Assembly (NCBI GenBank): GCA_022769665.1
Contig: JALEIR010000079.1
Location: 1 to 64,000, forward strand
Reading direction: 5' to 3'
Length of the DNA stretch: 64,000 nucleotides
DNA from: Lachnospiraceae bacterium
GTDB lineage: Bacteria; Bacillota; Clostridia; Lachnospirales; Lachnospiraceae
The notes beneath the pieces are model-generated. The model ran no database searches. It saw nothing but the letters and a program-made list of their open reading frames with translations, and was not told where the DNA came from. The translations under genes were made by a program, and so were the position numbers. This document shows, piece after piece, positions 53,180 to 62,407 of the stretch (its first letter is position 1; each line of letters opens with the position of its first letter).

Positions 53180-54733
53180 TTATTTTGCGTAATCAATAAC
53201 GCGGCTTTCACGAATAACGTTTACCTTAATTTGTCCGGGATATTCCATTTCAGCTTCAATCTTCTTGGAAATATCACGTGCCAACAAAACCATATCGGCA
53301 TCCGAAATTTGTTCCGGCACAACCATTACACGAACTTCACGACCTGCCTGAATAGCAAAAGATTTATCTACACCTTTGAAATTGTTTGTTATTTCTTCTA
53401 ACTGCTTTAATCTGCTAGTATAGGTTTCCAGTGTTTCCCTTCTAGCTCCCGGTCTTGCAGCGGATATTGTATCAGCAGCTTGTACAATACACGCAATCAG
53501 GGAAGTAGGTTCAACATCACCATGGTGAGATTCTACCGCGTTAATGACAACGGCATTCTCCTTGTACTTTTTACAAAGTTCCACACCAAGTTGAATATGT
53601 GAACCTTCCATTTCATGGTCAACGGATTTACCGATATCGTGGAGCAGACCGGCGCGTTTTGCAAGTCTGACATCCAGTCCCATCTCCGCTGCCAGCAATC
53701 CTGATAACTGAGCAACCTCAATGGAATGCTTTAACGCATTCTGACCATAGCTGGTTCTGAACTTCATCTTACCCAGCAATCTGACAAGTTCAGGATGAAT
53801 TCCGTGAACACCAACCTCCAGTGTTGCGGCTTCTCCCTCTTCCTTCATCATTACTTCCACTTCTTTTTGCGCTTTTTCCACCATCTCTTCGATTCTGGCC
53901 GGATGAATACGTCCGTCCACAATCAACTTTTCAAGCGCAATTCTTGCGACCTCACGACGAATCGGGTCAAATCCCGACAGAATCACTGCTTCCGGCGTAT
54001 CATCAATAATCAAGTCAACACCGGTCATGGTCTCCAGAGTCCGAATATTACGTCCCTCTCGTCCGATAATTCTTCCTTTCATCTCATCGTTCGGAAGCTG
54101 TACGACGGAAATCGTGGTCTCAGAAACATGGTCTGCTGCACATCTCTGAATTGCCGATACCACATATTCCTTCGCTTTTTTGTCTGCTTCTTCTTTGGCG
54201 CGACTCTCCATTTCTTTGATCATCACAGCCGTTTCATGCTTTACTTCATCTTCAACAATTTTCAATAAGTAGTCTTTTGCTTGTTCAGAGGTTAATCCGG
54301 AAATTCGTTCCAGTTCCTGCACACGCTGCTCATTCAGCTTGGAAACTTCTTCTTTCATTCTGTTCAAAGACTCTTCCTTCGCTGCCAAGCTCGCCTCACG
54401 CTTTTCAATAGCGTCTGCCTTTTTATCAATGTTCTCTTCCTTCTGTTGAACCCTGCGCTCATAGCGCTGTGCTTCGGCTCTTCGTTCCTTAATCTCCTTA
54501 TCAAGCTCATTCTTGGTACGAATGGACTCTTCCTTAATTTCAAGAAGCGATTCGCGTTTCTTGGATTCCGCAGTCTTCAGAGCTTCGTCAATAATTTCTC
54601 TTGCCTTATCCTGTGCACTTCCGATGGTAGACGCAGCAGATTTTTTCTGAACGGTAGATACAACAACACCGGTAATCACTGCTGTCAAAACAACGGCTGC
54701 CACAACGATAACAGCTGTTACGACTGGCGACAT
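53180..54733 (-). CDS. rny: ribonuclease Y
   Basis: This 517-aa membrane-anchored endoribonuclease starts global mRNA decay. It has an N-terminal helix ([22 protein letters not shown]), a long charged coiled coil (about 30-200), a KH domain with [21 protein letters not shown] and an HD domain with [17 protein letters not shown]. The start has GGAGGTGCTCC upstream. It is a single gene with its own terminator, downstream of recX. Confidence 0.97.
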   Translation of the reverse strand: MSPVVTAVIVVAAVVLTAVITGVVVSTVQKKSAASTIGSAQDKAREIIDEALKTAESKKRESLLEIKEESIRTKNELDKEIKERRAEAQRYERRVQQKEENIDKKADAIEKREASLAAKEESLNRMKEEVSKLNEQRVQELERISGLTSEQAKDYLLKIVEDEVKHETAVMIKEMESRAKEEADKKAKEYVVSAIQRCAADHVSETTISVVQLPNDEMKGRIIGREGRNIRTLETMTGVDLIIDDTPEAVILSGFDPIRREVARIALEKLIVDGRIHPARIEEMVEKAQKEVEVMMKEEGEAATLEVGVHGIHPELVRLLGKMKFRTSYGQNALKHSIEVAQLSGLLAAEMGLDVRLAKRAGLLHDIGKSVDHEMEGSHIQLGVELCKKYKENAVVINAVESHHGDVEPTSLIACIVQAADTISAARPGARRETLETYTSRLKQLEEITNNFKGVDKSFAIQAGREVRVMVVPEQISDADMVLLARDISKKIEAEMEYPGQIKVNVIRESRVIDYAK

Positions 54734-54894
54734 CTACAGGAGCACCTCCTTTATTCATTTTTCATTGTACATTCTAACAAGCAATTTACAACAGTTAAAT
54801 TTTAAACTCAAATCAAATTAATGTCAAGCATTAGTCTCAATATCTTCCAAATCTATTTCTGTTTTTTTGTTAAATTTGTGCATAATGGTATAAA

Positions 54895-55524
54895 TTAATC
54901 TGTTTCAAAAAAGAATTCTGATTTCAAAACCCTGCGCACAGCTTCTCCGGAGAATCCCTTTCTCAACAGAAAAGCACATATTTTTTGACGTTCCTTCCAA
55001 TCTGCCGTCTCAGGATTAAATTTTCTCTTTTCCAGCAGTGCATGAATCATACTCTCCTCGTCCTGTCTGCCTCCCTTGGCTTCCCATTCTTCCCATGCAC
55101 GCTCCAGCGTTTCCTTGCAAATACCTTTTCCTGTCAAGTCCTGTTCAATTCTTCGTCGGCTTCTGGTACTCTCATGATCCGTGATGTAAGTAACCGCATA
55201 GCGCAAATCATCGGTATAATGAAAATCTGCCACATAGGAAAGAGCCTCCTCTATTATCTTCTCCGGGTATTGGCCTTCCCTGAGCTTATTTCGAAGCTGC
55301 TTTTCGGTATATTCTCGTTTTGTCAAAAGATTCATGGCGCGAAGCTTTGCCCTCTTTGGCAGAACCTCCTTCATTATAGCCTCATAATCCTTTGTGGTAA
55401 TTTCCTCTCCCACACTAATATGATATAAACGAAGTTCGCCTTTGTACAGGACAAAGGCGAACTCACCATCAATCATAACCCTGCTGCGGGATTTGGACAG
55501 TTCCTCTACAGCTGTAACTATCAT
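54895..55524 (-). CDS. recX: RecX regulator of RecA
   Basis: This 209-aa all-helical protein has the tandem three-helix RecX repeats, including LLTKREYTEKQLRNKLREGQY and RSRRRIEQDLTGKGI. It modulates RecA filament growth. It starts nine bases after the recA stop, so it is in the same SOS-controlled transcript. Confidence 0.93.
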   Translation of the reverse strand: MIVTAVEELSKSRSRVMIDGEFAFVLYKGELRLYHISVGEEITTKDYEAIMKEVLPKRAKLRAMNLLTKREYTEKQLRNKLREGQYPEKIIEEALSYVADFHYTDDLRYAVTYITDHESTRSRRRIEQDLTGKGICKETLERAWEEWEAKGGRQDEESMIHALLEKRKFNPETADWKERQKICAFLLRKGFSGEAVRRVLKSEFFFETD

Positions 55525-55532
55525 ATTTTCCC

Positions 55533-56558
55533 TTATTCCTTCCGGGCGGTTTCTTCTTCGGCATTGTCAAAACCGTAATGCGCTCTGACCTTACGGCTGA
55601 TTTCTTCACAGATTTCCGGATTATCCTTCAGATACTGCTTTGCATTTTCACGTCCCTGACCGATTTTGTCACCTTCATAAGCATACCACGCCCCCGACTT
55701 CACAACAATATTCAAATCCGATGCAAGATCCAAAATATCTCCCTCTTTGGAAATGCCTTCACCGAACATAATATCAAATTCTGCTTCTTTGAAAGGGGGA
55801 GCAATTTTATTCTTAACCACCTTCACACGGGTACGGTTACCAATCACTTCACCACCCTGTTTCAGCGATTCAATACGACGTACATCCATACGCACCGAAG
55901 AATAAAACTTTAAGGCACGGCCACCTGTCGTTGTCTCCGGGTTGCCGAACATCACTCCAACCATTTCGCGGAGCTGGTTGATGAATACCACCGTACAGTT
56001 GGACTTGCTGATAACGGCAGTCAGCTTCCGCAGGGCCTGCGACATCAGTCTTGCCTGCAGTCCCACATGACTGTCACCCATATCACCGTCAATCTCCGCC
56101 TTGGGTACCAGTGCGGCAACCGAGTCAACCACCACGATATCAACGGCGCCGGAACGCACCATGGTCTCCGTAATCTCCAAAGCCTGTTCACCGTTATCCG
56201 GCTGAGAAATGTATAAGTTGTCAATATCAACCCCGATATTTTTCGCATATACAGGATCCAGCGCATGCTCTGCATCAATAAATCCCGCGATTCCACCCCT
56301 CTTCTGCACCTCCGCAATCATGTGCAGGGTAACTGTCGTCTTACCGCTGGACTCAGGGCCGTAAATCTCAACAATTCTTCCTTTGGGAATTCCTCCCAAT
56401 CCCAGGGCGATATCAAGACTTAAGGAACCCGTGGGAATCGTCTCCACATTCATCTGTGCGGAAGGGTCTCCCAGCTTCATAACCGCACCCTTGCCGTATT
56501 GCTTTTCAATTTGGCTGATAGCCGCATCCAACGCTTTCAGTTTTTCATCTCTTTCCAT
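55533..56558 (-). CDS. recA: recombinase RecA
   Basis: This 341-aa recombinase has Walker [26 protein letters not shown], the L2 region [21 protein letters not shown] and an acidic C-terminus. The ORF track start (56585) is nine residues too early; AAAGGAGATTCCAG lies before the ATG at 56558. Two LexA-type boxes and a consensus promoter lie directly upstream, and recX follows at nine bases. Confidence 0.98.
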   Translation of the reverse strand: MERDEKLKALDAAISQIEKQYGKGAVMKLGDPSAQMNVETIPTGSLSLDIALGLGGIPKGRIVEIYGPESSGKTTVTLHMIAEVQKRGGIAGFIDAEHALDPVYAKNIGVDIDNLYISQPDNGEQALEITETMVRSGAVDIVVVDSVAALVPKAEIDGDMGDSHVGLQARLMSQALRKLTAVISKSNCTVVFINQLREMVGVMFGNPETTTGGRALKFYSSVRMDVRRIESLKQGGEVIGNRTRVKVVKNKIAPPFKEAEFDIMFGEGISKEGDILDLASDLNIVVKSGAWYAYEGDKIGQGRENAKQYLKDNPEICEEISRKVRAHYGFDNAEEETARKE

Positions 56559-56579
56559 CTGGAATCTCCTTTTCGTCGG

Positions 56580-56591
56580 GAACAAATGTTC
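56580..56591. promoter_or_regulatory. LexA box, promoter-proximal to recA start
   Basis: GAACAAATGTTC is a perfect palindrome with the Firmicute SOS half-sites GAAC/GTTC. It lies 22 bases before the recA start codon. Confidence 0.8.
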
Positions 56592-56602
56592 TGCCTTTTC
56601 TA

Positions 56603-56631
56603 AGAATAAAACATTTGTTCGTATTTGTCAA
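56603..56631 (-). promoter_or_regulatory. recA promoter
   Basis: TTGACA, 17-base spacer, TATTCT on the minus strand. The upstream LexA box fills the spacer. The 236 bases between here and cinA hold only a small AT-rich hairpin (ACATAAAA/TTTTATGT) and no convincing gene. Confidence 0.8.
56609..56620. promoter_or_regulatory. LexA box in the recA promoter spacer
   Basis: On the minus strand CGAACAAATGTTT has one perfect and one imperfect half-site. It shares its core with the other box, 29 bases away. Confidence 0.7.
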
Positions 56632-56867
56632 TTGTAATTTGAATGGCATTTTCTAACTTTCTGTACAATGACATAAAAGCACTTTTTATGTACCTTAAAA
56701 CTCCCTCAAAGGCAATCACCTCCGTCTTCATCAAATTTGTTCTGAAACCTTTGGCGAATGCCGGAATAAAAAGACATGCAACTGCGGGACAATTTGCCCC
56801 ACAGTCACGCAGATTCATAAAAGTATCAGACATAAAAAGTTTAACATAACGCCGCCGTTTAGGCAAC

Positions 56868-58136
56868 TTAATCTTTTTTCCCGAAGGTGACCTTGCTGAA
56901 GTATTCCAGAATACAGTCTCGCATCAGAACCAATGCAGCGGAGACGGCAGACTCTCTCACCTTAGTACGGTTTCCCGAAAAGCGGTACTTCTTCACCGTA
57001 ACCTTCCCCTTCACATTGCATGCAATATATACCAGTCCCACCGGTTTCTCCTCTGTTCCGCCGTCGGGACCCGCAATACCCGTTACTGCAACAGAGACAT
57101 CCGCTTTTGTCAGCAGTACTGCTCCCTTTGCCATTTCTTCCGCCGTCTGTTCACTGACTGCGCCGTATCTTTGAAGTGTCGTTTTTTTCACCCCGACAAA
57201 TCGGCGCTTGGATTTATTGGAATAAGTTATCACGCCGGACTTATATATGTCAGACACTCCCGGTACATTGATAAGTCTTGCCGAGAGAAGTCCTCCCGTA
57301 CAGGATTCCACACAGGTAACGGTCAAATCATTAGCCTGCAGCAGATCAACCACGGCCTTCTCCAACGTTACATCCTGCTCTGTAGAATAAATGTTATTAC
57401 CAAAACGGTTCTTTAATTCCTTGACTACCGGCTTAATCAGCTTCATCGCCGCTTTTTTATCCTCTGCTGCGGCAGTGACACGAATGTGTACTTCACCGGT
57501 CTTGGCATAAGTGGCAATTGTGGGATTTGTCTGGGTATCAATCAAATCCTTTACCATTGTCTCTGCCCTGCTCTCACCCACACCGCATATTTTTACGGTC
57601 TGGGAGCAGATAACCCTGGATGTCAGTTTCGTCAAATAAGGTTCCACGCTCTCTTCAAACATGGGGCAAAGTTCTCCGGGAGGTCCCGGTAGAAGAATCA
57701 CTTTGGCCTCTTTTGTCTCCATGATGGCACCGGGTGCCGTACCGTTATGGTTATCCATGACAATACACCCTTCCGGCAGCATAGCCTGCTTCCAGTTATT
57801 ATCGGTAGGTTCAATACCCTTTTCTTCGAAGTACTTTTTGATTGCCTTTTTGCTGGGTTCATGCAGCACAAGTTGTTTCCCGCAAACCTTTGCCGCAACC
57901 TCTTTTGTCAGATCATCCTCCGTAGGTCCCAGCCCGCCCGACAAAATCACAATGTCCGATCGCTCCATGGCCGTCTTCAACACCATGGTCAATCGCTCCT
58001 CGTTATCGCCCACCACCGTCTGGAAGTAACATGAAAGCCCCAATCCTGCACATTTTTCAGCAAGATATGCTGCGTTGGTATTCACAATATTTCCGAGCAG
58101 TATTTCTGTTCCCACACAGATGAATTCAACCGTCAT
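56868..58136 (-). CDS. cinA: CinA-family nicotinamide-nucleotide amidase / competence-damage protein
   Basis: This 422-aa two-domain protein has an N-terminal MoCF-like domain with FICVGTEILLGNIVNTNAAYLA and LSGGLGPTEDDLTKE, and a C-terminal CinA amidase domain with VTCVESCTGGLLSARL and VAVTGIAGPDGGTEEKPVGLVY. It recycles NMN and removes damaged pyridine nucleotides; in many Firmicutes it is next to recA. A deep gap of 280 bases with the SOS promoter separates the two here. Confidence 0.96.
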   Translation of the reverse strand: MTVEFICVGTEILLGNIVNTNAAYLAEKCAGLGLSCYFQTVVGDNEERLTMVLKTAMERSDIVILSGGLGPTEDDLTKEVAAKVCGKQLVLHEPSKKAIKKYFEEKGIEPTDNNWKQAMLPEGCIVMDNHNGTAPGAIMETKEAKVILLPGPPGELCPMFEESVEPYLTKLTSRVICSQTVKICGVGESRAETMVKDLIDTQTNPTIATYAKTGEVHIRVTAAAEDKKAAMKLIKPVVKELKNRFGNNIYSTEQDVTLEKAVVDLLQANDLTVTCVESCTGGLLSARLINVPGVSDIYKSGVITYSNKSKRRFVGVKKTTLQRYGAVSEQTAEEMAKGAVLLTKADVSVAVTGIAGPDGGTEEKPVGLVYIACNVKGKVTVKKYRFSGNRTKVRESAVSAALVLMRDCILEYFSKVTFGKKD

Positions 58137-58155
58137 TTGTTTTTCTCCTCGTAAA

Positions 58156-58731
58156 TCATTTCTGCTCTTTCATTACATCCTTGTTCTTCACAAGATAATC
58201 CACCAGGGAAATCACAGTCAGCGCCAGTGCAATCCACATGACAATATCCGTGAGAATCCGGATCCAGGAAAACATGGCTCCCAGATTTGCAATCATCAGA
58301 CAGACCATCACCATTTGAAAGGTTGTCTTAAACTTTCCCCAATAGCTTGCGGCAATCACCACATTATTATCCGATGCAATCAGGCGAAAACCGCTGATAA
58401 TAAACTCCCGGCTGATAATAATGATGACTACCCACGCAGGAATACGCCCCATCTCCACCAGGGCAATCAACGCGGCGCAGACCAACAGCTTATCTGCCAA
58501 CGGATCCATAAACTTACCGAAATTTGTCACAAGATTGTACTTGCGTGCAATTTTCCCGTCTATCAAATCAGTAAGACTTGCCACAATGAAAATCGCCAGC
58601 GCTATCATGTCGGGAATCAAAAGATTTTGTCCGAACCACCCCGCTTCGCCACCCAGCAGAATCACCACAAACGGCACAATCAGAATCATTCGGAAAATTG
58701 TCAGTTTATTGGGCAAATTCATTTTATTCAT
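58156..58731 (-). CDS. pgsA: CDP-diacylglycerol-glycerol-3-phosphate 3-phosphatidyltransferase
   Basis: This 191-aa membrane enzyme makes phosphatidylglycerol phosphate. The CDP-alcohol phosphotransferase signature is complete in TDLIDGKIARK and GKFMDPLADK, covering four Asp. AGAGGAGAAATATATC lies before the ATG. Its start overlaps the rimO end by eight bases. Confidence 0.96.
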   Translation of the reverse strand: MNKMNLPNKLTIFRMILIVPFVVILLGGEAGWFGQNLLIPDMIALAIFIVASLTDLIDGKIARKYNLVTNFGKFMDPLADKLLVCAALIALVEMGRIPAWVVIIIISREFIISGFRLIASDNNVVIAASYWGKFKTTFQMVMVCLMIANLGAMFSWIRILTDIVMWIALALTVISLVDYLVKNKDVMKEQK

Positions 58732-60052
58732 GATATATTTCTCCTCTTAAATCATATTCGTTGGAATCCGTGACAAGCACTTTCACAAAATCCCCCGTCA
58801 TCAGAGTTGCCGTTGTATCCAGAAACAGATATCCGTCCACATTCGGTGCATCGCGATAGGTTCTGGTAACGTAAACATCCTCGTCAGACACCTTTCCCTC
58901 CACCATGACCTCCAGCACTCTGCCCACCATATTTTCCGCCTTTTCAAAGGCAACGGCCTGTTGCAGTTCCATCAATTCATCCCTGCGGGCTTCCTTGATT
59001 TCCTCCGGTATCTGGTCCGGCATTTCCGCTGCCTTCGTATCCTCCTCCTGGGAATAGGGGAATACGCCCAGCCTGTCAAACTCCATCTCATTGACAAATC
59101 GATACAACTCCTCGAAATCCTCCTGAGTTTCTCCGGGGAATCCGCTGATTAAAGTGGTGCGCAGGCAGATATCGGGAATCCGTTCACGCAGCTTTCCGAT
59201 CCACTGTCTCAGCTCCTCCTGATTGGTACGACGCCCCATACGTTTCAGTACCTTGTCCGAGGCATGCTGAATCGGAATGTCCAGATAATGACATACCTTG
59301 GGCTCCGTGGCGATGGTTTCAATCAACTCATCCGTTATTTCTTCCGGATAACAATAAAGGATCCGAATCCAGTAGATGTCACTGATTTTTGCCAGCTCAC
59401 GAAGCAGCTTCGGAAGACACTTTTCTCCATATAAATCAACACCGTACAGTGTTGTTTCCTGCGCTACCAGAATCAGCTCTCTTACCCCTTTTTCACCCAG
59501 TATCTTTGCCTGCTCAACAAGTTCCTCCATGGGAATACTTCGATAATCTCCCCGAACCTTGGGAATAATACAGTAGGTACAACGCTTATTGCAGCCTTCC
59601 GCTATTTTCAGATAAGCAAAGTGTCCTCCCGTTGTCAGGACTCTGTCACGGGCAAAAGGCGGTCTGCAGTTCAAATCCCGATAATGATTCTGTCCTTTTC
59701 CGCCAAGTACTTCTTCCAATGCCTCCGCAATTTCCTCAATGGCCATAGTACCGATAACGGCATCCACTTCGGGAATTTCCTTCTGAATCTCTTCACGGTA
59801 GCGCTGAGCCAGACAGCCGGCTGCAATCAGCGCTTTTATCTGTCCGGATTTTTTCAACTCTGCCATCTCCAGAAGCGTATTGATACTCTCCTCCTTGGCA
59901 TCTCCGATAAAGCAGCAGGTATTGACAACCACAATATCCGCATCGTTCTCGTCATCCGTAAAGGAATAACCCTTCTGCCGTAACATACCCAGCATCATCT
60001 CGGAATCCACCAAATTTTTGTCACAGCCCAGGGATACAAATAAAATATTCAT
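58724..60052 (-). CDS. rimO: ribosomal protein S12 methylthiotransferase RimO
   Basis: This 442-aa radical-SAM enzyme adds a methylthio group to an Asp of S12. It has an N-terminal UPF0004 domain (SLGCDKNLVDSEMMLGML, VNTCCFIGDAKEES, AAGCLAQRY; three cluster Cys), the radical-SAM motif CNKRCTYCIIP and a C-terminal TRAM domain. The opening and VNTCCFI separate it from MiaB. It is between rpoZ and pgsA in the same direction. Confidence 0.96.
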   Translation of the reverse strand: MNILFVSLGCDKNLVDSEMMLGMLRQKGYSFTDDENDADIVVVNTCCFIGDAKEESINTLLEMAELKKSGQIKALIAAGCLAQRYREEIQKEIPEVDAVIGTMAIEEIAEALEEVLGGKGQNHYRDLNCRPPFARDRVLTTGGHFAYLKIAEGCNKRCTYCIIPKVRGDYRSIPMEELVEQAKILGEKGVRELILVAQETTLYGVDLYGEKCLPKLLRELAKISDIYWIRILYCYPEEITDELIETIATEPKVCHYLDIPIQHASDKVLKRMGRRTNQEELRQWIGKLRERIPDICLRTTLISGFPGETQEDFEELYRFVNEMEFDRLGVFPYSQEEDTKAAEMPDQIPEEIKEARRDELMELQQAVAFEKAENMVGRVLEVMVEGKVSDEDVYVTRTYRDAPNVDGYLFLDTTATLMTGDFVKVLVTDSNEYDLRGEIYHE

Positions 60053-60073
60053 AAAAATCTTGCCCCATACATA

Positions 60074-60100
60074 AAGTAGCTGGCAATTTACCAGCTACTT
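60074..60100 (-). other. stem-loop between rpoZ and rimO
   Basis: AAGTAGCTGG and CCAGCTACTT are perfect 10-base arms around seven bases. The minus-strand tail is TATG, so it is more likely an RNA-stability or processing hairpin than a terminator. Confidence 0.5.
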
Positions 60101-60108
60101 CATTTTTC

Positions 60109-60342
60109 CTATTCTTCGTCTCCCAGAATCTTTATCTTGCCTTGGTTCAGTTCTTCTACCGCAATGGAAAGGGGTTTCTCTCCCTTGCCGTCCACAAGAG
60201 GTTCTTCACCGGCAATAATCTGTCTTGCGCGCTTTGACGTTGCCATAACGATGGAATAACGGCTATTAACAACCGGTGCCTCTCCGGGCTCCACCTCACT
60301 GTTTACTACTTTCATTAAATCGGAATAAGACGGATGTAACAT
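60109..60342 (-). CDS. rpoZ: RNA polymerase omega subunit
   Basis: This 77-aa subunit helps assemble RNA polymerase. It has MLHPSYSDLMKVV, then SRYSIVMATSKRARQIIAGEE, the conserved omega core. The ORF track start (60459) lies inside gmk; the ATG at 60342 overlaps the gmk stop by one base (TAATG) and has CGAAAGGAGCAAA upstream. It is a standard member of the gmk-rpoZ pair. Confidence 0.95.
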   Translation of the reverse strand: MLHPSYSDLMKVVNSEVEPGEAPVVNSRYSIVMATSKRARQIIAGEEPLVDGKGEKPLSIAVEELNQGKIKILGDEE

Positions 60343-60977
60343 TATTTTGCTCCTTTCGCGAAATCTTTCAATTCCTCTCTGATTTCTTTTATCATTTCCT
60401 GGCATCTGACAGGTGCTCTGCGCGATGCATCCACCAGACGGTGAATTTCCTCTACACACTCATCCAGATTGTCATTTACTACTATATAATCATAGGCTTC
60501 AATGCCTTCTGATTCCTCTGTTGCACGTGCAAGGCGCTGTGCGATTACCTCAGCGCTCTCCGTTCCTCTCCCTTCCAGCCTGCGCTTCAGTTCTTCCGCA
60601 CTTGGCGGTGTCACAAACACCAGCAAACTGTCAGGGAACTTTTCTTTGATTTTCAGTGCGCCCTGAATCTCTATCTCCAAAATGACATTTTTGCCGGCAG
60701 CCATCTGCTCCTCCACGTAAGCTCTGGGAGTTCCGTAATAGTTGCCGCAATACAGAGCGTATTCAATCAGACCGTTATCTACGATGGTCTCTTCAAATTT
60801 TTCCCTTGTGGTAAAAAAGTATTCCACTCCGTCCCGTTCACCCTCTCTGGGTGCTCTTGTTGTCATGGAGATGGAAAGTGCGTATTCATTATACTTTTTT
60901 AATAATGCTTTTACAAGCGTTCCTTTTCCGGCACCGGAAAAGCCGGACAAAACAATCAGGATTCCCTTTTGCTTCAT
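60342..60977 (-). CDS. gmk: guanylate kinase
   Basis: This 211-aa enzyme makes GDP from GMP. It has the P-loop GFSGAGKGTLVKAL, MTTRAPREGERDGVEYFF and GNYYGTPRAYVEE. The ATG at 60977 has GGAGG ten bases upstream and is preferred to the GTG two codons earlier. Confidence 0.97.
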   Translation of the reverse strand: MKQKGILIVLSGFSGAGKGTLVKALLKKYNEYALSISMTTRAPREGERDGVEYFFTTREKFEETIVDNGLIEYALYCGNYYGTPRAYVEEQMAAGKNVILEIEIQGALKIKEKFPDSLLVFVTPPSAEELKRRLEGRGTESAEVIAQRLARATEESEGIEAYDYIVVNDNLDECVEEIHRLVDASRRAPVRCQEMIKEIREELKDFAKGAK

Positions 60978-60996
60978 TCTCACACTTCCTCCAACA

Positions 60997-61275
60997 TCAG
61001 TCTAGCTCCTCCGCTGTACATCCGTCAGGACTGTCCTGTCCCGACTGTACACGCCCCGCCACAGTCTCCGGCAAAAGTGCCGAGAGCACCACCTGACTGT
61101 TTTCCATGACCAGAACGGATTTTGTCTTTCGGCCCTGGGTGGCATCGATTGCCATTCCCTTCTCCTTTGCATTCTGCACCAACCGTTTGATGGGAGCGGA
61201 TTCCGGACTGACAATTGCGATTATTTTTGCGGAGTTGACAATATTGCCGAATCCGATATGAATCAACTGCGTCAT
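60997..61275 (-). CDS. remA: extracellular matrix regulator RemA-like (DUF370)
   Basis: This 92-aa protein matches RemA/DUF370 in its opening [28 protein letters not shown] and in [14 protein letters not shown]. In B. subtilis RemA is a DNA-binding activator of matrix and osmoprotection genes. The Asp/Glu-rich last 15 residues are extra. It lies between yicC and gmk, the usual Firmicute position. Confidence 0.94.
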   Translation of the reverse strand: MTQLIHIGFGNIVNSAKIIAIVSPESAPIKRLVQNAKEKGMAIDATQGRKTKSVLVMENSQVVLSALLPETVAGRVQSGQDSPDGCTAEELD

Positions 61276-61305
61276 ATGCTGCCTTTCTTTAAGCCATGCC
61301 TTTTG

Positions 61306-62184
61306 CTATTCAATGTTTTGAATCTGCTCGCGGACCTTTTCAATCTCTGTTTTCAACTCAATGGCACAGTTGGAAATTTCCAAATCATTTGCCTTTGACA
61401 GGGTTGTATTTGCCTCGCGGTTCATCTCCTGGGCAATAAAATCCAGCTTTCTTCCGATAGAGCCACCCTCTAAAAGTGCATTTTTTGTCGTCTCAATATG
61501 ACTGCGGAGCCTTACGATTTCCTCATCCACACACACCTTGTCCGCAAAAATCGTCACCTCGGTCAGAAGCCTGCTTTCATCCACAGTATTATCGCCTAAA
61601 AGCTCCTTCACCTTCTCCTCCAGCCTGCGGCGGTATTCCGTTACAATCTGAGGAGACCGCTCCGCGATAAAATCAACCAGCTTCAGCATACCGTCCAGCT
61701 TTTCAAGCAGGTCGTCCTTCAGATGCTCTCCTTCCGTAATACGGCTCTCCACAAACATCTTTGCCGCCCCGTCCACAGCTTTCTTCAGCTCCTTCCAGAG
61801 CTCCTCCTCGTCTACACCCGCTTCCTCCATCGTAAATACCTCGGGATATTTGGATAATGTAGACACGCGGATGTCATCGTCCAGTCCGAAATCTGCTGCC
61901 ATCTGACGCAGATAAGTCAGGTACTCTTCTGCCAGTTCTTTATTGTAACGAACCGTGGAAGTATTCTCGGAAAGATCCTCGTAAGTAATAAATACATCCA
62001 CCTTACCTCTGGCGATATAATTTTTGAGTTCACTTCGAATAGCAGACTCAAAAAAGTTCAGAGATTTAGGCATTTTTATGTTTACATCCAGATAGCGATG
62101 ATTTACAGCCTTCATCTCTACCGTGAATTTCCGATTGTTCTCGGCGACCTCACATCTGCCGAAGCCGGTCATACTTTTTATCAT
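61306..62184 (-). CDS. yicC: YicC-family endoribonuclease
   Basis: This 292-aa protein of the YicC family, recently shown in other bacteria to include an RNA endonuclease, starts MIKSMTGFGR and ends with the DUF1732 domain (GRKLDFIAQEMNREANTTLSKAND). The ORF track start at 62262 includes the promoter; GGAGAATTG lies before the ATG at 62184. It is the first gene of the yicC-remA-gmk-rpoZ run. Confidence 0.95.
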   Translation of the reverse strand: MIKSMTGFGRCEVAENNRKFTVEMKAVNHRYLDVNIKMPKSLNFFESAIRSELKNYIARGKVDVFITYEDLSENTSTVRYNKELAEEYLTYLRQMAADFGLDDDIRVSTLSKYPEVFTMEEAGVDEEELWKELKKAVDGAAKMFVESRITEGEHLKDDLLEKLDGMLKLVDFIAERSPQIVTEYRRRLEEKVKELLGDNTVDESRLLTEVTIFADKVCVDEEIVRLRSHIETTKNALLEGGSIGRKLDFIAQEMNREANTTLSKANDLEISNCAIELKTEIEKVREQIQNIE

Positions 62185-62233
62185 CAATTCTCCTATCCGG
62201 GCAATGAACCCATATTGCCGCATACTGCATTTT

Positions 62234-62262
62234 ATTATAGAATAAGTTTTTGGAAGCGTCAA
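62234..62262 (-). promoter_or_regulatory. promoter of the yicC-remA-gmk-rpoZ run
   Basis: TTGACG, 17-base spacer, TATAAT on the minus strand, 50 bases before yicC. Confidence 0.75.
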
Positions 62263-62407
62263 GGGTGAAGGGGTGGCTTTTTCCGGATAAGTTTGATATA
62301 CTGTAACAGTTCAGCCCGGCGCTTTTATTGCAGAAGGCTGAAGTACGGCAATATACAGAGAATGCAGTAAAAGAAATTAAGTGATAACAGAATCGAGGAA
62401 TAAGACC

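Noticed and set aside
56600-56866. 88-aa minus-strand frame upstream of recA
   Set aside because: It runs through the recA promoter and LexA box and matches nothing.
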